Assembly (NCBI GenBank): GCA_946887345.1
Contig: CAMPKR010000142.1
Location: 1-6,581 of the forward strand
DNA: 6,581 nt
Direction of reading: 5' to 3'
DNA from: an uncultured Bacteroidota bacterium
GTDB lineage: Bacteria > Bacteroidota > Bacteroidia > Chitinophagales > Chitinophagaceae
Shown here piece after piece: positions 1 to 6,002 of this stretch. The notes under the pieces were generated by a model, which was given only the letters and a program-made list of their open reading frames with translations, did no database searches and was not told where the DNA came from. The stretch's first letter is position 1. The number at the start of each line of letters is the position of its first letter. Made by a program: the position numbers and the translations under genes.

Positions 1-1
1 A

Positions 2-2065
2 TTCAGCGGCCTCGGTAGTGAGGGAATGGATGAAGCATTGAATTTCAACAAGTCAAGCGAAAAGTTCAGCCTCATGCTTCCGGCAGCAGAGGTCAGGGGG
101 CCGGGCTTTATGATCAATTTCAACAGCAAGCATGGTTTAGCAGTTACCACCAGGCTGCGCATGTTTAACCAGTTCCATGATATATCGCAGGATATCTTCA
201 AGGTGGTTCAGGGCGCTGCCGGAGACTCCTTCATTTCTAAGGGAAATGCCTTTAACTGGACCATGCACACGTGGGGTGAGGTGGGTCTCAGCTATGGTGG
301 CATCATCTGGGAAAGCAAGAAACACCTCGTTAAAGGTGGCGCTACCGTACGTTACCTGCACGGTGGCGGCTACGTGAATATGCTGAGCAACAACCTTGAT
401 ATGAACTATAACGGTGCCAACGACCAGGTAAGCATCGCCAATACCGACCTGCAATTTGCAACAACTTACGGATCAACAGATACGAACTCAAACTTTGGTG
501 ACAGGCTGAAAAAAGCAGTAAAGGGCCTTGGCAGGGGCGCAGGTTTCGATCTCGGATTTGTGTATGAATTCCGTCCTGACTACCAGAAATATACCTATGA
601 CATGGATGGCAAGACAGGCCTGTTCGACCGCAGCAGACCGGCCTACATGCTTCGCTTCTCTGCTGCCATTACCGATCTGGGCGGTATCACCTATAAGGAC
701 GACAACCAGGTACTTAGCCTGAAGAACACCGGTTCTACTGCTTACTTCGACGGGAATAATCTTAAAGATAGCGTAACCGACTACAATAGCCTGCATGCTT
801 TTGCAGCCAATAAAGGCATTACTGTGGGCGTTGATAGTACCAGCGGCACAAGAGTTTACCTGCCAACAGCTATAGTATTAGGTGTTGACTATAATATTGC
901 CGATGTAAAAGGACTTTATGCCAACCTTACGTTCATAGGCAACCTTGCCGACAGGATGAGAGTAGGTAATTCAGTCTACAGCCAGATAACACTGACCCCC
1001 CGCTTTGAAACAAGGGCCTTAAGCGTAGGCATCCCTATTACTTACAACATGATGAACAACAGCGTTAAGGCCGGTATCGGCATCCGTGCGGGTGGCTTTG
1101 TGATAGGCAGCGACGACATGCTTGCCTTTATGAGCAATGGACAGTATGGGGCTAATTTCTACCTCGGTCTTTCCGTTCCTTTCAACAAGAAGCGCGTGAA
1201 GGATAGCGATGGCGACCTGGTATCGAACAAGAAAGATAAATGTCCTAATGAAAAAGGTGTACTGGAAATGGAAGGTTGCCCCAATCCTGATAAGGATGGT
1301 GACGGCATACTGGATAAAGACGATAAATGTCCTGATATAGCAGGTTCTAAAACTGCAATCGGCTGTCCTGATGCTGACCTGGATAGCCTGGCTGATGCAC
1401 AAGACCGCTGTCCTTCAGAAGCGGGTTCTATTGCATTGCAAGGTTGTCCTGACCGCGATGGTGATGAGGTAGTAGACAAAGACGATACTTGTCCTGATGA
1501 AAAAGGTCTTGCTGCATTCCAGGGTTGCCCTGATAAAGACGGAGACGGTATACCTGACAATACAGATGCTTGTCCTGATGTTGCCGGTCCTGCCGCCAAC
1601 AATGGCTGTCCTGATACAGATAACGACGGCGTATTGGATAATGTAGATAAATGTCCTACAGTTGCGGGAACCAAGGCTAACCAAGGTTGTCCTGAGGTAA
1701 GCGTGGAAGTGAAGAAACGTCTTGCGTTTGCTGCTACAGCCATCCAGTTCGAAACAGGTAAGGCCGTAATCAAGAAGACATCGCACAAAATGCTTGATGA
1801 AATCGTTCAGATACTGAATGATTATCCTGACTACTACATGACCATAGATGGCCATACCGATGATGTAGGTAAGGAAGAATCTAACCTGCAACTGTCAAAG
1901 GACCGTGCAAACGCTGTGAGGAACTACTTTATAGGCAAGGGCGTTTCTGAAAGCAGGCTGGTAGCCAACGGATATGGTGAATCGATGCCGGTAGCAGATA
2001 ATAAGACCAAAGCAGGTAAGGCTAAAAACCGCCGCGTTGCGATGGATCTGCATTTGAAAGACTAG
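2..2065 (+). CDS. OmpA-family outer-membrane protein with TSP type-3 repeats, 5'-truncated
   Basis: The frame is open from base 2 with no upstream stop. The first ATG (26) is not followed by a signal peptide, so the true start probably lies before the window. Numbering from that ATG, about residues 1-390 are rich in alternating aromatic/polar strands with Asn/Gly turns, like the barrel-like N-terminal region of Bacteroidota OmpA-type proteins (possibly DUF5723, from memory). Residues 393-556 are six Asp/Cys-rich type-3 thrombospondin repeats. About 565-679 is an OmpA C-terminal peptidoglycan-binding domain: GHTDDVG at 610-615 region, LSKDRA with Arg627, and NRRV near the end. Asp612 and Arg627 lie 15 residues apart, as do the diaminopimelate-binding Asp and Arg of E. 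coli OmpA. The inferred role is linking outer membrane to peptidoglycan. It stands alone before a terminator, with no evident link to the cyanophycin genes. The family is sure; the barrel's function is not known. Confidence 0.9.
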   Translation, partial: FSGLGSEGMDEALNFNKSSEKFSLMLPAAEVRGPGFMINFNSKHGLAVTTRLRMFNQFHDISQDIFKVVQGAAGDSFISKGNAFNWTMHTWGEVGLSYGGIIWESKKHLVKGGATVRYLHGGGYVNMLSNNLDMNYNGANDQVSIANTDLQFATTYGSTDTNSNFGDRLKKAVKGLGRGAGFDLGFVYEFRPDYQKYTYDMDGKTGLFDRSRPAYMLRFSAAITDLGGITYKDDNQVLSLKNTGSTAYFDGNNLKDSVTDYNSLHAFAANKGITVGVDSTSGTRVYLPTAIVLGVDYNIADVKGLYANLTFIGNLADRMRVGNSVYSQITLTPRFETRALSVGIPITYNMMNNSVKAGIGIRAGGFVIGSDDMLAFMSNGQYGANFYLGLSVPFNKKRVKDSDGDLVSNKKDKCPNEKGVLEMEGCPNPDKDGDGILDKDDKCPDIAGSKTAIGCPDADLDSLADAQDRCPSEAGSIALQGCPDRDGDEVVDKDDTCPDEKGLAAFQGCPDKDGDGIPDNTDACPDVAGPAANNGCPDTDNDGVLDNVDKCPTVAGTKANQGCPEVSVEVKKRLAFAATAIQFETGKAVIKKTSHKMLDEIVQILNDYPDYYMTIDGHTDDVGKEESNLQLSKDRANAVRNYFIGKGVSESRLVANGYGESMPVADNKTKAGKAKNRRVAMDLHLKD
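1202..1693 (+). repeat. Six tandem 81-bp units coding for type-3 thrombospondin repeats
   Basis: Six 27-residue units start at 1202, 1289, 1370, 1451, 1532 and 1613. A two-residue Asn-Pro insert separates units 1 and 2. Each unit follows DxDxDxxxDxxDxCP, then a spacer with Gly, then GCP. The Asp ladder is the calcium-binding pattern of type-3 thrombospondin repeats, and each unit carries two Cys (12 in all) suited to disulfides in the periplasm. Unit 1 has Asn at the fourth Asp position, and unit 3 lacks the Gly of the DGDG core. Nucleotide identity between units is only partial, so this is an old protein repeat rather than a recent DNA duplication. The segment joins the barrel region to the OmpA domain. 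Confidence 0.92.
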
Positions 2066-2083
2066 TTGATCGCATAAATTTGG

Positions 2084-2118
2084 AAAAGCCTCTGCCAAAT
2101 GGTAGGGGCTTTTTTCTT
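2084..2118 (+). terminator. Intrinsic terminator of the OmpA-family gene
   Basis: A 13-bp stem (2084-2096 with 2101-2113, two G-U pairs) closes a 4-base loop AAAT and runs into TTTTTTCTT. It begins 18 bases after the TAG stop at 2063-2065. On the minus strand the stem is followed by an A/T-rich stretch but no clean U-run, so it should act mainly on plus-strand transcripts. Confidence 0.88.
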
Positions 2119-2345
2119 ATTAGTAGAGTCTTAGTGCTGGTGTAGTAGTGTATTTCAACGATATTTTTCTGGCAGGTTGTGCGCCCAATTCGTACAAAAC
2201 ATCCCGCGGCTCCCAGGCACAAGGCCACCCACCGGCCACCCCCGTTCGCACGCACACACACCCACGCGGCAAGGGGATTTGAACTTGTCATTTTCGAAGA
2301 GCTTGAATGAAGCAAACTGCTCAGGCTGACAGTTTAGGTAAAGTA
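2119..2345. other. Gene-free gap between two terminators, with a C-rich island
   Basis: No convincing gene is seen here. The gap lies between convergent genes and is bounded by a terminator on each side, so it is probably poorly transcribed unless it has its own promoter. Bases 2181-2270 are about 69% G+C by hand count (44 C, 18 G), unlike the flanks. They hold CCC or longer tracts at 2184, 2203, 2212, 2228, 2239 and 2261, two copies of GGCCACCC (2223-2230 and 2234-2241), and a short CA run at 2253-2260. The minus strand therefore carries repeated G-tracts. A short inverted repeat, AAACTG/CAGTTT, lies at 2314-2335. Confidence 0.5.
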
Positions 2346-2376
2346 AAGAGGCCCAGAATTTAGTTCCGGGCCTCTT
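2346..2376 (-). terminator. Terminator hairpin downstream of cphA, possibly bidirectional
   Basis: A perfect 9-bp stem pairs AAGAGGCCC (2346-2354) with GGGCCTCTT (2368-2376). After one mismatch, three more pairs (GAA/TTC) close a 5-base loop. It lies 21 bases past the cphA stop. Read on the minus strand the stem is followed by TACTTTACC, and on the plus strand by ATTTATAAG. Both tails are U-rich but broken, so it may stop transcription from either side with moderate strength. Confidence 0.7.
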
Positions 2377-2397
2377 ATTTATAAGTAAGCTGAAGAT

Positions 2398-5025
2398 CTA
2401 TTCTTCTACCATAACGCCGTCTTCTGTTGCCTTATAGTGCTTTATTTGCTCCAGAGCATCAGGTATTACATCGCTGATAATAACAATGAAGGAATCTTTT
2501 ACTGCGTTCTGGATAGCAAAATCAATTGCCTCACTCTCCTTTGTTATCACGGTCACCTTTTTAGCCGGGTCAACGCTATTGATGCCTTCGCTCATCAAGT
2601 CTATTATCTCTTTCTCTGTTCTGCCACGTGTATTCTTGTCCTGCCTGATGATGATCTCGTCGAATATCTTAGCTGCTTCAACTCCCAGTGAAATAAGGTC
2701 CTGATCGCGCCTGTCACCAACACCTGCTATGATGCCCACCTTAACAGATGCATCGTATGCGGTAACAAATTTACCTACCGCGTTCAGTCCATGCGTATTA
2801 TGCGCATAGTCCACCATTACCGAATAGTTACGGAAATGAAACATGTTCATCCTTCCGGGCGTTAATGCGGGTGAAGGGATAAAAGTCTGTAAGGCCAATT
2901 TAATATCCTCGATCTTGAAATCGCGGACATAGACCGCCAGGGTAGCTGCCAATACGTTCATGATATTGAACTCAGCCTTTCCGGAGAACGTGACAGGGAT
3001 ATTCGTCACCTTCTCTACCCTTATCTTCCAGCCGCCTTTCAGTATAGTAACAAAGCCATGTTCATAAACGGCAGCCAGGCCGTTCTTAGCACATTGCTCT
3101 TTGATGCGGGGATTATTTTCGTCAATGGAATATAAGGCGACCTTGCAGTCAAGATTTTTCTGCATGTTGAATACGAGATCGTCATCAGCGTTCAATATTG
3201 CAAAGCCCTCGGGAAATACTGTTTCAGCCGGTACGGCTTTTACCTTGGCAAGTTTTTCCAGCGTATCTATACCGCCGAGACCGAGGTGGTCTTCTGCTAC
3301 ATTGGTGACTACGGCGACATCACAATTATGGAAGCCCAGTCCGGCACGCAGGAGGCCTCCGCGGGCACATTCCAATACAGCGAAATCAACGGTGGGGTCC
3401 TTCAATACAAACTCTGCCGATACAGGCCCCGTGCAATCACCTTTCACCATCATCTGGTTCTGTATGTATACGCCGTCTGTAGTTGTGTAGCCTACTTTAT
3501 GTCCCGCCTGCTTTACGATGTGGGCAATGAGCCTTGTAGTAGTTGTTTTACCGTTGGTTCCGGAGATCGCGATGATCGGTATACGCGCTGAGGAGCCGGC
3601 GGGATACAACATTTCTATCACCGATTCTGCAACATTTCTTGGCAAGCCTTCTGTAGGATCGAGATGCATCCGGAAACCCGGGGCAGCGTTGACTTCCAGC
3701 ACCGCGCCGCCTATTTCAGTAATGGGCTTTGAAAGATCCTCTGCCATGATATCTATTCCGCAGATATTCAATCCAATAATCTTAGCAATTCGCTCGCACA
3801 TAAATACATTGGAAGGATGCACATAATCTGTAACATCAGTAGCTGTGCCACCCGTACTCAGGTTAGCTGTTGGTTTCAGCCATAGCTCTTCGTCTTTGGT
3901 TATAACCGTTTCCAGCGTATATCCTTTCTTATTGAGCATGTCGTTGGTGAAATCATCCACCTTAATAGATGTAAGCACTTTTTCGTGCCCATAACCACGA
4001 CGCGGGTCGGCATTCACTTTATCTATTAATTCCTGTATCGTGCTTTCTCCATCCCCGATCACTGCGGCCGGAGTGCGCAAGGCCGCCGCAACGAATTTGT
4101 AGTCAATCACCAGAACACGGAAATCGCGGCCGGTAATGAATTTTTCACAGATGACGCCTCGTGAGTATTTTTTTGCTGCTGCCAGAGCGGTCACAGCATC
4201 GTCCCAGGTCCTGATATTTGTCTTGGCTCCAGTGACGTGATTGCCATTTACATGCTTGGTTACAATAGGATAACCGATCTTATCAATTACCCGCTTCATA
4301 TCGTCTTCATCATATATGATTGTTCCCCTGGGAACAGGTATCTCGGCCGCCTCCAACAGGTTTTTGGTCTCTTCTTTATCGCAGGCTATCTCTACGGCTA
4401 TGCTGCTGGTAGTACTGGCAATTGTGGCTCTTATCCTTTTCTGGTTTACGCCGTAGCCAAGCTGTACCAGGGAACTGCTATTGAGCCGTATGTAGGGAAT
4501 GCGACGCTTGATCGCTTCTTCCACTATTGAGCCAGTACTCGGGCCAAGGCGTTCATCTTCGCGAATCTCGCGCATGTTCTGAAGATCAGTTTCTAAGTCG
4601 TATTCTTCACCATTTATCAAAGCTTCTGCTATGCGGACCGATGCTTTGGCAGCATATATACCCGCTTTGGCTTCGTAGTAAGAAAATACCACATGATATA
4701 CTCCTTTCTTATCGCTTTCCCTTGTTCTGCCGAAACCTGTATCCATACCGGCAAGCGTCTGAATCTCCAGTGCTATATGTTCTATCACATGGCCCATCCA
4801 TGTTCCCTCTTCCACCCTTTGAAAAAATCCGCCGGGAACACCCTCAGAGCAACGATGTTCGTACATGCTGGGCAAAAGCTTCTTCAGACCCTCCAGGAAA
4901 CCGGGTATTTTATCTGTCGGCTTTTCTTCCAGTTCTTCGAGGTCGAGGAGCATTACGATCAGTTTGTGCCTGCGTGCTGACCAGTAGTTAGGCCCATTCA
5001 TCACTTTTATGTCCAATATCTTCAT
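2398..5025 (-). CDS. cphA: Cyanophycin synthetase CphA, complete (875 aa)
   Basis: CphA makes cyanophycin in the cytoplasm, adding Asp to the poly-Asp backbone and Arg to each beta-carboxyl using ATP. The ATG at 5025 gives the family N-terminus (MKIL, then GPNYWS at 11-16) and a usual length of 875 residues; a longer frame from a TTG at 5112 is not family-like. The N-domain, about 1-160, has HVIEH at 79-83. The ATP-grasp domain, about 165-475, has Lys257, GDGESTIQEL at 324-333, NLSTGG at 388-393 and EVNAAPGFRMH at 444-454. The Mur-ligase-like domain, about 482-875, has P-loop GTNGKTTTT at 489-497, TNVAEDHLG at 574-582, VDYAHN at 738-743, GDRRD at 770-774 and NTRGR at 798-802. The intact Mur half argues against CphA2. 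One oddity: the ATP-grasp glycine loop reads GNHVTGA (261-267), where I recall GNHGRGV in CphA1. No Shine-Dalgarno sequence precedes the ATG, as is usual in Bacteroidota. The gene diverges from cphB. Confidence 0.96.
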   Translation of the reverse strand: MKILDIKVMNGPNYWSARRHKLIVMLLDLEELEEKPTDKIPGFLEGLKKLLPSMYEHRCSEGVPGGFFQRVEEGTWMGHVIEHIALEIQTLAGMDTGFGRTRESDKKGVYHVVFSYYEAKAGIYAAKASVRIAEALINGEEYDLETDLQNMREIREDERLGPSTGSIVEEAIKRRIPYIRLNSSSLVQLGYGVNQKRIRATIASTTSSIAVEIACDKEETKNLLEAAEIPVPRGTIIYDEDDMKRVIDKIGYPIVTKHVNGNHVTGAKTNIRTWDDAVTALAAAKKYSRGVICEKFITGRDFRVLVIDYKFVAAALRTPAAVIGDGESTIQELIDKVNADPRRGYGHEKVLTSIKVDDFTNDMLNKKGYTLETVITKDEELWLKPTANLSTGGTATDVTDYVHPSNVFMCERIAKIIGLNICGIDIMAEDLSKPITEIGGAVLEVNAAPGFRMHLDPTEGLPRNVAESVIEMLYPAGSSARIPIIAISGTNGKTTTTRLIAHIVKQAGHKVGYTTTDGVYIQNQMMVKGDCTGPVSAEFVLKDPTVDFAVLECARGGLLRAGLGFHNCDVAVVTNVAEDHLGLGGIDTLEKLAKVKAVPAETVFPEGFAILNADDDLVFNMQKNLDCKVALYSIDENNPRIKEQCAKNGLAAVYEHGFVTILKGGWKIRVEKVTNIPVTFSGKAEFNIMNVLAATLAVYVRDFKIEDIKLALQTFIPSPALTPGRMNMFHFRNYSVMVDYAHNTHGLNAVGKFVTAYDASVKVGIIAGVGDRRDQDLISLGVEAAKIFDEIIIRQDKNTRGRTEKEIIDLMSEGINSVDPAKKVTVITKESEAIDFAIQNAVKDSFIVIISDVIPDALEQIKHYKATEDGVMVEE

Positions 5026-5052
5026 TATCGGTAAATTTGGGAGAATTAAGTT

Positions 5053-5066
5053 AATGAATATTCGTT
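5053..5066. promoter_or_regulatory. 14-bp dyad, possible operator between cphA and cphB
   Basis: AATGAATATTCGTT pairs with its own complement at all but one of seven base pairs, around a perfect GAATATTC core (5056-5063). It overlaps nothing coding. It sits in the cphA leader and upstream of the cphB -7 box, where one bound regulator could touch both genes. A second A/T-rich dyad, ATTAA-G-TTAAT, lies beside it at 5045-5055. Short A/T-rich palindromes also arise by chance, so no regulator is proposed. Confidence 0.3.
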
Positions 5067-5082
5067 CAGAAGCCAAATAGCA

Positions 5083-5113
5083 GAAAATCAATACTTTTGT
5101 TGCGTTAACCAAA
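5083..5113 (-). promoter_or_regulatory. Possible cphA promoter (weak match)
   Basis: On the minus strand, TTTG (5113-5110) is followed after exactly 19 bases by TGATTTTC (5090-5083), which matches 6 of 8 positions of the Bacteroidota TTTG-N19-TAnnTTTG pattern. Initiation would fall near 5077, leaving a leader of about 50 bases before the cphA ATG. The -7 match is imperfect, so this is only a candidate. Confidence 0.25.
5092..5099 (+). promoter_or_regulatory. Candidate -7 box of the cphB promoter
   Basis: TACTTTTG is an exact match to the Bacteroidota sigma-factor -7 consensus TAnnTTTG. It lies 24 bases before the cphB TTG start, which would give a short leader of roughly 20 bases. No TTTG is found at the expected -33 position (about 5069), so the promoter is either weak or needs an activator, or the match is chance. 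It interleaves with the candidate cphA promoter on the other strand. Confidence 0.4.
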
Positions 5114-5123
5114 TATTACCGTC

Positions 5124-6002
5124 TTGACGGCACCCAAAGGATACCTTGTTTCTGTAGGTGGAGCAGAGGATAAAGGCACGGAAGTAGAAGCAGGTTTCAC
5201 GCAGAGCGATAAACTCAAATTCTTCGAACTTGGCATTCTGAAGAACATTCTTAATCTCATTAAGGATATAGATTCCCCGATCATAGAAGTTATTACTACT
5301 GCTTCCTCCATCCCGGACGAGGTGGCGGAGAATTATAAACAGGCTTTCAGTAAACTTGGCTGCGCCAATATAGGCCACATGCGCATCCGCACCCGCGAGG
5401 ACGCTGCAAAACCTGAATACATTGAGCGCCTGAAGGCCTGTCATTGTATCATGTTCTCAGGAGGTAACCAGCTGCGACTGTCTTCGATCTTCGGGGGCAC
5501 TGAGTTCCTGGATATCTTAAAGAGCCGGTACCAGGAAGAGCCTTTTGTGATAGCAGGCACCAGCGCAGGGGCAATGGCTATGAGCAATACCATGATATAC
5601 GAAGGCAATGCCGCTCATGCCCACCTGAAAGGTGAAGTAAAAATAACGACAGGTCTTGGGCTGATGCAGAATGTGATCATCGATTCACATTTTGATAAAA
5701 GGGGTCGCTTCAACAGGCTGGCACAGGCTGTAGCAGCCAATCCCGGAACATTAGGCATTGGGCTGGGCGAGGATACCGGCATTATTGTATCTCACGGTGT
5801 GGAACTTGTTGCTATTGGTTCGGGAGGGGTTGTGATCATTGATGGTAAATTCATTGACCACAACAATATTGCAGATATTGATTTCGGCAAGCCGATCTCG
5901 GTAGAAAATATTGTTGTTCACATCATGTCAAGCGGAGACGTATACCAACTTAACACGCGTAAGTTCATCGGAAGCATAGTGACCATTAAGGTAGAAGACT
6001 AA
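5124..6002 (+). CDS. cphB: Cyanophycinase CphB, complete (292 aa, TTG start)
   Basis: A peptidase-family S51 serine exopeptidase that cuts cyanophycin to beta-Asp-Arg dipeptides. There is no signal peptide, so it should act in the cytoplasm on the cell's own polymer. The nucleophile is Ser147 in AGTSAGA; His189 in DSHF and Glu216 in GLGEDTG complete the triad. The spacings of 42 and 69 residues equal Ser132-His174-Glu201 of Synechocystis CphB. On that +15 offset, Gln116 (GGNQ), Asp187, Arg193, Arg195 and Arg198 match the recalled substrate-pocket residues, but the pocket Gln is Ser188 here. The TTG start is chosen because an in-frame TAA lies at 5106-5108, no ATG follows it before the conserved PKGYLVSVGGAEDKG opening, and the next Met codons fall well inside the domain. 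No Shine-Dalgarno sequence is seen. The gene diverges from cphA, and its TAA overlaps the stop of the opposite gene. Confidence 0.95.
   Translation: MTAPKGYLVSVGGAEDKGTEVEAGFTQSDKLKFFELGILKNILNLIKDIDSPIIEVITTASSIPDEVAENYKQAFSKLGCANIGHMRIRTREDAAKPEYIERLKACHCIMFSGGNQLRLSSIFGGTEFLDILKSRYQEEPFVIAGTSAGAMAMSNTMIYEGNAAHAHLKGEVKITTGLGLMQNVIIDSHFDKRGRFNRLAQAVAANPGTLGIGLGEDTGIIVSHGVELVAIGSGGVVIIDGKFIDHNNIADIDFGKPISVENIVVHIMSSGDVYQLNTRKFIGSIVTIKVED

Noticed and set aside
1202..1693. Regular 81-bp periodicity as a CRISPR-like array
   Set aside because: The units are coding, in frame throughout, and diverged at DNA level, with no identical repeats and unique spacers.
1159..1788. 209-codon open frame on the minus strand opposite the thrombospondin repeats
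   Set aside because: It mirrors the repeats of the real gene; its Ser/Pro/Gly-rich periodic product is what the antisense of Asp/Cys-Pro repeats gives.
2271..2287. Sequence whose minus strand contains GTTCAAATCC, like a tRNA T-loop
   Set aside because: The flanking bases do not form a proper five-pair T-stem, no CCA or acceptor stem follows, and no D or anticodon arm lies upstream, so it is not a tRNA gene and is too short to call an attachment site.
2022..2315. 97-codon open frame on the minus strand across the intergenic gap
   Set aside because: It runs through the OmpA gene end, its terminator and the C-rich island, gives a low-complexity product, and resembles no known protein.
4527..4991. 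154-codon open frame on the plus strand within cphA
   Set aside because: It lies wholly opposite the strongly conserved CphA N-domain and has no family features.
5026..5112. 29-residue N-terminal extension of CphA from a TTG at 5112
   Set aside because: The extension is hydrophobic and unlike the family, while the ATG at 5025 gives the typical N-terminus; the extra stretch overlaps the likely promoter region.
5947..5965. Inverted repeat AACTTA/TAAGTT near the cphB 3' end as a terminator for the opposite gene
   Set aside because: The stem is only six A/T-rich pairs, lies inside coding sequence, and no U-run follows on the minus strand.
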